Shown piece by piece: positions 24,015 through 31,714 of a stretch of DNA of 36,007 nucleotides; position 1 is the stretch's first letter; each line of letters starts with the position of its first letter. This DNA is from Caldilineae bacterium (GTDB lineage Bacteria; Chloroflexota; Anaerolineae; J102). Position numbers and translations under genes: made by a program. The DNA is taken from NCBI GenBank assembly GCA_011176555.1, contig DUEF01000006.1:1-36007 (forward strand), read 5' to 3'. The notes beneath the pieces are model-generated. The model ran no database searches, was not told where the DNA came from, and saw nothing but the letters and a program-made list of their open reading frames with translations.

Positions 24015-25818
24015 AACCGCCATCAAAGCCATCCAAGAGCAACTCTTCCGCCATTTCACCCGTTTCGATATCGCGGCGCTACGCGCCCTGCTGGAGATCG
24101 TGGGCCATCCCAATCCCAGCGCGCCCAGACGGGATGAAGCGATTTTTTATTTGATCGATCACCTCGGCAGTAAAGCGGCGTTACGCAAACTGTGGCCCAG
24201 GCTGGACCCGCTCACCCAACAATCGTTGAGCCTGACCGTTCACGCTACGGGAGGCGTCTACCAACCCGAAACCATACGCTTGCGTTATGGCAAAACACCC
24301 CCTGAACCGCAACGCTATTGGAGCGGCTACATTCCCACAGCGCTCGATCTTTTCCTAGACGAAGACAAAGTCATTCTCACGGAATTATTGCCCTTGCTGC
24401 GGGTGGTTGCGCCCAAACCAGAACCCTGGAAGATCCCCACCCAACCAGAACCCCCGCCCCGTTACGAATCCATTGGCTTTGAGCGCAGTCCGGATCCGGG
24501 CGTAGGCTTGCAAGATCTTTCCACCGTCCTGGCCTTGATCGGGCAGGAACGCATTCTGGTGAACGATCGCATGATCCCCACCTTCGACAGCATCCAACTG
24601 GTGCTCGACCGTCTGGTTGATGGCGATTTCAACGCCTTGGGGTCAGGCCAGGATCTGAGTGAAACCATCCGGCCTGTGGGGTTGGTGCGCTTCGCCCTGG
24701 GCAGCGGCATGGTTACACTGGGCGGACGCAGCGGTTACAACACCACGTTGCAGCTCAAACCCCTGGGCTGGGAATGGCTGGCGCATCCCAGCGCCGACCT
24801 CCTGCTCGATGCCCTGGAAACTTGGATGCACAGTGATTTCTACGATGAACTGGATCGGCTGACGCATTTGCGAGACGCCCAAAAACAGAGCGACGCCCGC
24901 ACGCCGCCCAGCAAGCGCCGGGACCGCATTCTCGAAGCTCTATCGTGGTGTCCGCAGGGCGCTTGGCTCAGCGTGGATGACTTCTTCCAGGCCATCAAAT
25001 TATGGCAATTCAATTTTGAGGTGGCGACCGACGGGACGCTGAACGCCATCGATGACAGCACCGGGCGCAAACTCAGCATCAGCGAACTCAAAGATCCCTG
25101 GCGAGCCGTGCAAGGTGCGTACATCCAGGTGATTTTGATGGAGATTCTGGGCAGCATCGGCGCGCTCGAATTGGCTTACACCGCGCCTCAGCACGCCCCG
25201 CCCTTCCTCGAAACCCCCACCGAAAGCTGGCAACGCCCAGTCCAACCTTACAGCCGCTACGACGGGCTCACGTACTTTCGTATCAACGATCTTGGCGCTT
25301 ATCTTTTTGGGCACACCAATCGCTATTCCATTCCCGCCGTCTGTACCGAGTCTATTTATTACATTGACGAAGATCTCGGATTTCATGCCGTTCGTAAAAC
25401 CCTGCGACCCTATCAAAAAGAAATTATCCCCTTGTTGGGTACACAGGGCAAGAGAAAAAGATATTACCTCGATAAGGCTTTCTGGCTGCGGGCGCAACAA
25501 ACCGAGGGAACATTGAAGGCTCGGCGCGAATTGTTGCAAGCGCGACATGATGGCCCTCTCTCTCCGGTCGTGGAAGATTGGCTTGACCAATGCCAGGCCG
25601 ATAGCACCGCGCTGCGCCGCGGACGCACTATGATCACCATTCAGGCGCGCAGGCCCGAAGTGCGCAACGCCATTCTCGAAGATCCCGAACTGCGTCGCTA
25701 CGCCCGCCTGCTCGATGACCGCACCCTGATCATTCCCAGTTCTCGCGAACACGCCTTTATGCGCAAGGTGTTGGAGTTGGGCTACGGTATGGTCGGGGGC
25801 AGTGTGGACAGCAAGTAG
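24007..25818 (+). CDS. Helicase-associated (XPB N-terminal/Helicase_C_3-like) protein, no ATPase motor
   Basis: This 603-residue protein has no Walker motifs. Its N-terminal half is helical, with winged-helix-like pieces such as FDIAALRALLEIVGHP and DEAIFYLIDHLGSKAALRKLWPRL. Around residues 305-330 an ILEALSWCPQGAWLSVDDFFQAI block, and at the C-terminus the RTMITIQARRPEVRNAILEDPELRRYARLLDDRTLIIPS block, recall the helicase-associated domain found in XPB-type N-termini and in motor-less actinobacterial proteins. Such domains bind DNA or hold a helicase partner. The gene overlaps the SWIM gene by eight bases and sits directly after the SNF2-SWIM pair, so a complex of the three is likely. Family assignment is from recollection of the pattern and needs a profile search. 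Confidence 0.55.
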   Translation: MTETAIKAIQEQLFRHFTRFDIAALRALLEIVGHPNPSAPRRDEAIFYLIDHLGSKAALRKLWPRLDPLTQQSLSLTVHATGGVYQPETIRLRYGKTPPEPQRYWSGYIPTALDLFLDEDKVILTELLPLLRVVAPKPEPWKIPTQPEPPPRYESIGFERSPDPGVGLQDLSTVLALIGQERILVNDRMIPTFDSIQLVLDRLVDGDFNALGSGQDLSETIRPVGLVRFALGSGMVTLGGRSGYNTTLQLKPLGWEWLAHPSADLLLDALETWMHSDFYDELDRLTHLRDAQKQSDARTPPSKRRDRILEALSWCPQGAWLSVDDFFQAIKLWQFNFEVATDGTLNAIDDSTGRKLSISELKDPWRAVQGAYIQVILMEILGSIGALELAYTAPQHAPPFLETPTESWQRPVQPYSRYDGLTYFRINDLGAYLFGHTNRYSIPAVCTESIYYIDEDLGFHAVRKTLRPYQKEIIPLLGTQGKRKRYYLDKAFWLRAQQTEGTLKARRELLQARHDGPLSPVVEDWLDQCQADSTALRRGRTMITIQARRPEVRNAILEDPELRRYARLLDDRTLIIPSSREHAFMRKVLELGYGMVGGSVDSK

Positions 25819-25854
25819 CGCGTCCATCTCAAATCAATCATAGGAGTTTGTTTG

Positions 25855-26055
25855 ATGATGATAAAGGCCTCTTGCCCCTACTGCCACAACCGTTGGCTTC
25901 TTACCGACGAAACCATCGCCCTGGCAATCGAGAATAGCCCCAAGAAGGGGCGTAGCATCGGTGTGGAATGTCCGCGTTGCCGCAAACTTGTCAAGGTGGC
26001 GCGCCCCAAGCGTCCGCCGGCCCCGCCTCCGCAAGAAGAAGCGGAAGCAGGATAA
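25855..26055 (+). CDS. Small zinc-ribbon protein
   Basis: The 66-residue protein holds two knuckles, CPYC (about 7-10) and CPRC (about 40-43), in an arrangement like MJ0042-type zinc ribbons, and a proline/glutamate-rich tail. The ATG at 25855 is preferred over a TTG three bases earlier; TAGGAG at 25841-25846 gives an 8-base spacing. It lies 36 bases after the third SNF2-operon gene on the same strand, so it is likely co-transcribed. Its partner is unknown; DNA or RNA contact is inferred. Confidence 0.75.
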   Translation: MMIKASCPYCHNRWLLTDETIALAIENSPKKGRSIGVECPRCRKLVKVARPKRPPAPPPQEEAEAG

Positions 26056-26060
26056 AACGC

Positions 26061-26097
26061 AACCGCCTTCGGTCAACAGATGGTCGGGGGCGGTTTT
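26061..26097. terminator. Probable bidirectional terminator between the SNF2 operon and the minus-strand unit
   Basis: AACCGCC (26061-26067) pairs with GGCGGTT (26089-26095) across a 21-base loop, and TTTT overlaps the right side; on the minus strand the stem is followed by GCGTTTT. It sits in the 116-base convergent gap. A further odd palindrome GCGCGCAT-T-ATGCGCGC lies at 26142-26158. Confidence 0.5.
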
Positions 26098-26171
26098 ATG
26101 TTGGGCTGACAGCCGATCGTCCGCACTGTTGGTCGTCGCATGCGCGCATTATGCGCGCGAGCGCGAGCTCT

Positions 26172-26954
26172 CTACTTTCCCTGGAACGCCGGTTTCCGCT
26201 TTTGGAGGAATGCAGCTACGCTCTCCTTGTGGTCGGCGGTCTGCGCAGCGATGTCCTGCACCTGCGCCTCGTATTCGAGAGCGTCGGCCAGTGAGAGCGA
26301 GGCGGCTTTGTTCAGCACGCGCTTGGTCAGGCCGATGCCTTTGGTCGGGCCCAAGGCAAACTGGCGGGCGAGAGCGTGCACGGTCGGGTTCAGATCTGCG
26401 GCCGGGACCACCTGGTTCACCAAGCCCAGGCGCAGCGCTTCTTCAGCGCCCACCTTCTGACCGGTGGCCATGAGCTCGAACGCTTTCGCTGGCCCCACCA
26501 ACTGCTGCAAAAACCAACTCACGCCACTATCTGGGGCCAGGCCGATACCGATAAAGGCGGTGGTCAATGACGCTCGCTCGGAGGCAACTCGCAGGTCGGT
26601 GGCCAGAGCGATGCCCAATCCCGCGCCAGCGGCCACGCCGTTGATCTTGCCAATGACCGGTTTTTCCAGCGCTCGCAACGCCAAAATAACGCGATTATAA
26701 CCCTGTCGCACATGATCCCCGACCGTCAAAGACGCTTCCGCTGTCAGAAATTCCGTCAGATCCTGCCCGGCGCTAAATCCTCGGCCCGCGCCGGTGAGCA
26801 CCACACAGCGCACGGCATCGTCGCTGGCGCATTGTTTGAGCGCCGCCAACAGTTCCCTGGTCATCGTCACCGTAAAGGCGTTGAGCCTGTCCGGACGATG
26901 AAGGGTGATGGTGGCGATGTTGTCGGTGATTTCTGTGAGGATGGTTTTGGGCAT
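26172..26954 (-). CDS. Enoyl-CoA hydratase/isomerase family protein (PaaG-like)
   Basis: The crotonase-fold protein (260 residues from the chosen start) acts on acyl-CoA thioesters. Motifs in order are ATITLHRPDRLNAF, GRGFSAGQDLTEFL (oxyanion-hole segment, about 60-73), INGVAAGAGLGIALATDLRVASE (about 104-126) and GIGLAPDSGVSWFL (about 137-150), where the aspartate stands in place of the usual glutamate. This pattern is close to PaaG, the isomerase of phenylacetate catabolism, though true enoyl-CoA hydratase activity is not excluded. The ATG at 26954 is chosen; the 27-residue upstream extension is encoded by a repeat block. No other paa genes are near. Confidence 0.85.
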   Translation of the reverse strand: MPKTILTEITDNIATITLHRPDRLNAFTVTMTRELLAALKQCASDDAVRCVVLTGAGRGFSAGQDLTEFLTAEASLTVGDHVRQGYNRVILALRALEKPVIGKINGVAAGAGLGIALATDLRVASERASLTTAFIGIGLAPDSGVSWFLQQLVGPAKAFELMATGQKVGAEEALRLGLVNQVVPAADLNPTVHALARQFALGPTKGIGLTKRVLNKAASLSLADALEYEAQVQDIAAQTADHKESVAAFLQKRKPAFQGK

Positions 26955-26966
26955 GATGTTCGGGGG

Positions 26967-27035
26967 GATATTGGATATTGGGTATTGGCGGTGACGTGAA
27001 TACCCAGTATCAATATCTAATACCCAGATATCCAA
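26967..27035. repeat. Degenerate heptamer block forming an inverted repeat
   Basis: GATATTG, GATATTG, GGTATTG occur in tandem at 26967-26987. The right part (26999-27035) holds AATACCC, CAATATC and GATATCC words on the opposite orientation. GGATATTGGGTATT (26973-26986) pairs with AATACCCAGATATCC (27019-27033) with one bulged base. The block ends at the stop codon of the gene at 27036. Confidence 0.7.
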
Positions 27036-27680
27036 TCACTTCCTGCCATTCAGTTGAAAAAACTGCTCGGCCACCTCAATCATCTGCTCCTGTGTGGCCA
27101 GCATACGCCAATCTTTGACTGTGCTGATGGAGGTGTCGGCGACGCCTTTGACCGGTCGCACCCAGCTCATGATGTAACCGGTGATGGCGGCTTCGTCGTC
27201 GGAAAGTAGCAACATGCTAAGATCGGCGTCGTAGCTGTGATAGGTGCGCAATAGCCATACGGGTTTGACATGAGGATGTTCGGGCAGAGACCAGATGGCG
27301 TCGAACGCCGCGCGGTCATAGCCGGGCGTCAACACGATGCGAACCGTGGCGGCGAACAGGCCGCGATTCCCGGCGGCGGCAATGGGGATGTCCATCAGAT
27401 GTGCGATGTGCGCCATGCCGCCAAAGGAGAGGGCGGCGCGGGTGCCGATCACGCCGAGAGCGTCGCGCACAACATCAATCAAAAAATCATCCAGCCGGTG
27501 CAACTCCGAAACCAGGCAGACAATTCGCAAATCGGCGCGAGCGCGCAGCCAATTGACCCACAAGGGCGTCACACAGGGGCCATCGTAGTTTTGCAGGCGT
27601 TCCAACACTTCCTCGCGCGCGATTTCGTCTTGGCCGCTGCGTATGTTGGCATCGATAATGGCGATGGTGCCATTGCTCAT
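27036..27680 (-). CDS. Protein with two Lrp/AsnC-like ligand-binding domains and no HTH
   Basis: The 214-residue protein looks like two ferredoxin-like alpha/beta domains in tandem. The second half has RTYHSYDADLSMLLLSDDEAAITGYIMSWVRPVKGVADTSISTV (about 145-190), which resembles the Lrp/AsnC effector domain (GEYD-x-lllv, LxxPGV, Tstvl). The first half ends in LHRLDDFLIDVVRDALGVIGTRAAL, a possible second copy. No DNA-binding helix-turn-helix is present. Such stand-alone domains exist and may bind amino acids or other small ligands. The assignment is structural reasoning and is uncertain. The gene is 73 bases downstream of the small membrane protein on the minus strand. Confidence 0.5.
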   Translation of the reverse strand: MSNGTIAIIDANIRSGQDEIAREEVLERLQNYDGPCVTPLWVNWLRARADLRIVCLVSELHRLDDFLIDVVRDALGVIGTRAALSFGGMAHIAHLMDIPIAAAGNRGLFAATVRIVLTPGYDRAAFDAIWSLPEHPHVKPVWLLRTYHSYDADLSMLLLSDDEAAITGYIMSWVRPVKGVADTSISTVKDWRMLATQEQMIEVAEQFFQLNGRK

Positions 27681-27753
27681 TGGTCAATTCCTCTCAGTTG
27701 GTGTGTGTGCGGAAAGTTGTGAGAAGGTTGCGATCTGAAACGATGTCCAGCAA

Positions 27754-28011
27754 TCAGTCGGCGCCTGAGTCGTACGGGATGTCGACTGGCAACGCATCGA
27801 TCACCTGATAAGATTCGATCTCGTCAAGGCCGTCGTCGTCCAACGGCGCTTGCAAGGTGTATTCCGCCTCGATTACGTCTGCATCCGCCCGGCGGCGGTG
27901 GGTGGTGATCTTGATGCTGTTACGCAACAGCAAAACCAGCGCCGCCAGACCAAAGATGACGATGAGGAAGGAAAGGCAGATGAAGAAAAGGATGGCGGTA
28001 ATCGGATTCAT
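27754..28011 (-). CDS. Small single-pass membrane protein next to HerA-like ATPase
   Basis: The 85-residue protein has one hydrophobic helix (residues about 3-30) followed by a basic stop-transfer sequence KITTHRRRADAD and an acidic tail of about 40 residues. The helix start and basic flank place the tail in the cytoplasm. Its start is six bases after the stop of the HerA-like ATPase gene, with a GGGAG ribosome site, so the two are co-translated. It could act as a membrane anchor for the ATPase; that is inference. No family recognised. Confidence 0.65.
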   Translation of the reverse strand: MNPITAILFFICLSFLIVIFGLAALVLLLRNSIKITTHRRRADADVIEAEYTLQAPLDDDGLDEIESYQVIDALPVDIPYDSGAD

Positions 28012-28017
28012 CGGGGG

Positions 28018-30564
28018 CTACTCCCAGGCCGGAACGCGATCATGCGTGAGGCGACCGCGTGCTGATTCATAGCCGATCTCCCAGTAGGGCAGCCAGGCCA
28101 ACGCCACCAAATCTACATCGATGTCAGCGCGGCGGGGTTTGACGAAGTAAGGCTCGATATGATCCAGGGTGTCGGCCCACTCCTCGGTGATTTGCTCCGC
28201 CTCCTGGGCGATGGTCTGCTGCACCTCTTCCATTTCTTCCTGAAGACGGGCGATTTCCTGCTTGGATTCTTCGATGTCGGCTTTGGCCCTTGCGGTCATG
28301 CGGCGTTTGGTGGCGGCGGTGGATAAGGATCGTTTCCGTCCGAAGATGCCAAACAAACCGGCCACGGTCTCTGCACCCGACACGATCTCCTCCATCTTGC
28401 GCGCGTCGTAATCGGCTTCATCCTCAGCTAACTCGCGCTCTTCTCGTTCCAACCTCGTTTCCAATTTATCCAATTGCCTGCGATATTTCTTGCGCATTTT
28501 GTCCACTTCATCGTCTCGCTTTTCCCGCGCAGCTTGCTGCATCCGCACTTTGAAATCTCGCTCCGACTCCCCCGGCCTGCTGTACATTTTGAGCACAGGA
28601 TTGTAGAGCAATTGCAAGCGCTGTTCGTGGTAGAGCCAATCGGAGAAATCTTTGGCGTACGATTTGAGCTCGCGCGTGCTGTTCAAGTCTTCCGGCACGA
28701 CGCCGAAAATAGCGTCCTCTTGCGGTCGCCTGTCCAGATCACCGGCATCGAGATCGATGGACGTTGCGTCTTCCCAGCGAATGACCGAACCGAGATCGTT
28801 GGCTTGCACCAATTTGCCGACGGGGAGCGTCTCATTGACCTTGCGGGTGCGGTCCACAAAGCTGGCGCTTCCCAGTGCGATCAGGGCGGGTTCATACACC
28901 AGATTCGTCTCTTTCACGTCCAGACGCTGATCCAATTCGTCTTCCAAGATGGCCAAGGCCCGGTTGGGACTCAAGCGCAGGGGCAGGAAGGTCTGGGGCA
29001 ATTCCGGAGGCAGGGCGGGCGGCGTGTCGCTGTAACCAGGCGGCAGGTCGGGTTCAGGTTCGGCGGCCGGAGGGACGACTGTGGCCGGTTTCACGTCTCG
29101 GGCTACGGCGGGGCGCGGCGTAGCCGCGGGGGCGGCTTCCAGCTCCAATTCGTCTTTGCGCTCCACCATCAGCTTGCGCACCTGGCTGCGGGTGAGCGGT
29201 CCGCGCAGGTAACTCATCGCCCAACGGGTGTTGTAGATGACAGGTTCGTCTTCGTGGACGTTGTGCAACAGAAAAACGCGGGAATCCAGACCCGAGATGA
29301 GGTTATCCAACTCGCGACGGTTCAAAGCGCCGCCTGCCGCAGACGCCGATTCCAGGCCATCCAACACTCGCGCTTTGTCCCGCTCCGTCTGCAATTTGCC
29401 GATGAACCAGGTGCCGGCGTTGCTCAGGCCCTTGTAATCGAGGTCCACCGGATTCTGGGTGGTGAGCATCATGCCCACGCCGAATGCACGCGCCTGTTTC
29501 ATCAGGGTGAGCATCGGTCTTTTCGAGGGGGGATTGGCCGTGGGCGGGAAGAAGCCGAACACTTCATCCATGTAGATGAGCGCTCGCAGGCTGGTGGTGC
29601 CGGATTGCTGGCGCATCCAGATGACGACTTGCTCCAGCAGCAGGGTGACGAAAAACATGCGTTCGGCGTCGCCGAGATGGGCGATGTAGAAAATGCTGTG
29701 GCGGGGCTTGCCCGAGGGCGTATGCAACAAACTGGCGATGTCCAGGGGCTGCCCTTCCAGCCATGAGGCGAAACTGGGCGATGCCATGATGTTATTCAGG
29801 AGCATCGCCAATTTGAAGCGCTCTTTTTCGGGATAGAATGTGTCTACATCGAACACGCCCAACTGACGCACGGGGGGATTCTGGATGGCGGTAATCAGTT
29901 TGGCCAGATCGAGATCCTCGCCCCGTCGCCATGCGTATTCGAAGATATTGGAAAGCAGGATGTGTTCCTGGCTTTGCAAGGGATCGGCGTCGATATCCAC
30001 CAAACCCAACAGAGCGCTAACTGTGCCCTGAATTTGTTCTCGCAAGACCTCTTCGTGATCATCCCAATTCAACGCTGGGGCTTTGAGCGAGGACAGGATG
30101 GATACTGGTATGCCTGCATCGGAGCCAGGCGTGTAGATGACGAATTCGGCGCTGTTTTTGAGCATGCGAATGCGTTCTGGCCCCTCACCCCAACCGGCCA
30201 GACCGTTGCGCCAGGTGTCGGCGATCTTGCGGGCATAGTCGGCTACTGACATGCTTTTGCGCCGGGCGTCGTCTACATTCACCCAGGGCTCGAAATCCTC
30301 TGGGCGCAGTTCGGGAAAGGTGAGCAACAGGTTGGTGATGTCACCCTTGGGGTCGATGATGAGGGCCGGCACATTATCGATGGCAGCTTCTTCCAATAGA
30401 TCGATGCACAGGCCGGTTTTCCCTGATCCGGTCATGCCGACGCAGACAGCGTGCGTGGTGAGGTCGCGAGCATCATACATCACCAGATCATCGGTGATCT
30501 CGCCCGCTTTGAGATCGTATTCTTTGCCCAGATAAAAGGCGCCGAGTTTTTCAATGGGTTGCAT
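28018..30564 (-). CDS. HerA/FtsK-like ATPase (DUF87/DUF853 type) with C-terminal coiled coil
   Basis: The 848-residue protein is a RecA/FtsK-superfamily ATPase with Walker A GMTGSGKTG (43-51), LIIDPKGDITNLLL (about 71-84) and Walker B region LIYMDEVFGFFPP (about 328-340) followed by LTLMKQARAFGVGMMLTTQNPVDLDYKGL, as in HerA-like proteins. A proline-rich linker (about 490-525) leads to a long charged coiled coil (about 660-800). HerA-type ATPases form hexamers that pump or translocate DNA, usually with NurA. No NurA, SIR2 or nuclease gene is beside it; a one-helix membrane protein follows directly. An AGGAG site lies about 10 bases before the ATG. Confidence 0.85.
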   Translation of the reverse strand: MQPIEKLGAFYLGKEYDLKAGEITDDLVMYDARDLTTHAVCVGMTGSGKTGLCIDLLEEAAIDNVPALIIDPKGDITNLLLTFPELRPEDFEPWVNVDDARRKSMSVADYARKIADTWRNGLAGWGEGPERIRMLKNSAEFVIYTPGSDAGIPVSILSSLKAPALNWDDHEEVLREQIQGTVSALLGLVDIDADPLQSQEHILLSNIFEYAWRRGEDLDLAKLITAIQNPPVRQLGVFDVDTFYPEKERFKLAMLLNNIMASPSFASWLEGQPLDIASLLHTPSGKPRHSIFYIAHLGDAERMFFVTLLLEQVVIWMRQQSGTTSLRALIYMDEVFGFFPPTANPPSKRPMLTLMKQARAFGVGMMLTTQNPVDLDYKGLSNAGTWFIGKLQTERDKARVLDGLESASAAGGALNRRELDNLISGLDSRVFLLHNVHEDEPVIYNTRWAMSYLRGPLTRSQVRKLMVERKDELELEAAPAATPRPAVARDVKPATVVPPAAEPEPDLPPGYSDTPPALPPELPQTFLPLRLSPNRALAILEDELDQRLDVKETNLVYEPALIALGSASFVDRTRKVNETLPVGKLVQANDLGSVIRWEDATSIDLDAGDLDRRPQEDAIFGVVPEDLNSTRELKSYAKDFSDWLYHEQRLQLLYNPVLKMYSRPGESERDFKVRMQQAAREKRDDEVDKMRKKYRRQLDKLETRLEREERELAEDEADYDARKMEEIVSGAETVAGLFGIFGRKRSLSTAATKRRMTARAKADIEESKQEIARLQEEMEEVQQTIAQEAEQITEEWADTLDHIEPYFVKPRRADIDVDLVALAWLPYWEIGYESARGRLTHDRVPAWE

Positions 30565-30610
30565 TTTTACATTGCTCCTGCAAATAATTCGAGGTGGCAG
30601 TATCTTCCCT

Positions 30611-30619
30611 TTTATACCA
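30611..30619 (-). promoter_or_regulatory. Possible extended -10 promoter of the HerA-like ATPase gene
   Basis: On the minus strand TGGTATAAA (30619-30611) fits an extended -10 element, about 47 bases before the ATG. The -35 region is poor. Confidence 0.35.
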
Positions 30620-30707
30620 GCAATGGCCCCAGATGAAAAATCCCGCCCTGCACGATCCCGGGATTGTTGCGGCTGGGCGACTTTTATTCGGTGCGGATGA
30701 AACCAAC

Positions 30708-30738
30708 AAAAAGAAGCGCGGGAGCATGCCCGCGCTTC
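30708..30738 (-). terminator. Rho-independent terminator after ppk2
   Basis: A perfect 10-bp stem, GAAGCGCGGG (30713-30722) with CCCGCGCTTC (30729-30738), has a 6-base loop. On the minus strand it is followed by TTTTTG. It closes the ppk2-to-SGNH operon. Confidence 0.9.
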
Positions 30739-30758
30739 AAATGGTTGAGAAAAAAGAA

Positions 30759-31628
30759 TCAGTAAACTTCAGGCACGAAGGTTTGGTAATCCATTGGTGG
30801 GCGAATGTAGTGGATTCTGTCTTCGCGCGGCGGCAGCACGATAGGTTCGGGCGTCAGATCTTCGTACGGAATCAGGCTCAATAGGTGGTTGATTGTGTTC
30901 AACCGGGCCCGTTTCTTATTGTCCGAGTTCACTACGTACCAGGGGGCTTGTTTGATGTCGGTGTAGGCGAACATATCATCTTTTGCCTTGGAATACTCCA
31001 CCCAACGCGCTCGCGATTCCAAATCCATCGGACTGAGCTTCCAGCGCCGCACCGGATCCTTGATGCGGGCCTGGAATCGCCGTTCCTGCTCTTCGTCACT
31101 GACCGAGAACCAGTATTTGATCAGAATAATGCCTGAGCGGACGATCATGCGCTCGAAATAGGGACAGGAACGCAAAAATTCCCAATACTCCTCGTCAGTA
31201 CAAAAACCCATCACGCGTTCGACGCCAGCGCGGTTGTACCAACTACGATCGAAGAGAACCATCTCGCCGGCAGCCGGCAAATGCGCTACATAGCGCTGAA
31301 AATACCACTGTGTTCGTTCGCGTTCGGTGGGCGCAGGCAACGCCACCACGCGTACGATGCGTGGATTCAGGCGTTCGGTGATGCGCTTGATCACGCCCCC
31401 TTTGCCGGCGGCGTCCCGGCCCTCGAAAATCACCACCACCTTGAGTCCCTCATGCTTGATCCATTCCTGCAGCTTGACCAACTCTTCTTGCAACCGCGCC
31501 AATTCCTTTTCGTAAAACTTCTTGCTGATCTTTTTTGGTTTTGCGATCGCGTCATCTGGGGCGACTCCCGTAGTGTTAGGGGTAGCCGGCTTGGGTGCTT
31601 GCGCCTTGGTTTCTTGTTCTTTGGACAT
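30759..31628 (-). CDS. ppk2: Polyphosphate kinase 2 (PPK2)
   Basis: PPK2 transfers phosphate between polyphosphate and nucleotides, mainly making NTP or NDP from polyphosphate. The 289-residue protein has the P-loop GRDAAGKGG (about 70-78) in FEGRDAAGKGGVIKRITERL, then PAPTERERTQWYFQRYVAHLP and the lid-module FDRSWYNRAGVERVMGFC (about 127-144). This single-domain form fits the class I or II range. The ATG at 31628 has a strong ACCTCCT/AGGAGGT site (31633-31639) four bases away; the longer frame to 31718 is rejected. Residues 1-32 are Lys/Pro/Ala-rich and probably disordered. It ends a likely minus-strand operon. Confidence 0.94.
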   Translation of the reverse strand: MSKEQETKAQAPKPATPNTTGVAPDDAIAKPKKISKKFYEKELARLQEELVKLQEWIKHEGLKVVVIFEGRDAAGKGGVIKRITERLNPRIVRVVALPAPTERERTQWYFQRYVAHLPAAGEMVLFDRSWYNRAGVERVMGFCTDEEYWEFLRSCPYFERMIVRSGIILIKYWFSVSDEEQERRFQARIKDPVRRWKLSPMDLESRARWVEYSKAKDDMFAYTDIKQAPWYVVNSDNKKRARLNTINHLLSLIPYEDLTPEPIVLPPREDRIHYIRPPMDYQTFVPEVY

Positions 31629-31714
31629 GGTTACCTCCTGAGAGTGGGGAGCAAATGGAGAAAGCGAACTTATTCCCTGATTTTCCTTGATTGTAAGGGG
31701 CGAAACACGAGTTG

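Noticed and set aside
19980..26055. Possible DISARM or other named SNF2 defence system
   Set aside because: No DNA methylase, DUF1998 (DrmB) or PLD (DrmC) gene; the order SNF2-SWIM-helicase-associated does not match.
28474..29766. 430-residue open frame on the plus strand
   Set aside because: It lies wholly opposite the HerA-like ATPase gene, has unusual composition and no motif; it is a shadow of codon bias.
28018..30564. HerA-NurA or SIR2-HerA defence pair
   Set aside because: No NurA, SIR2 or DUF4297 gene on either side.
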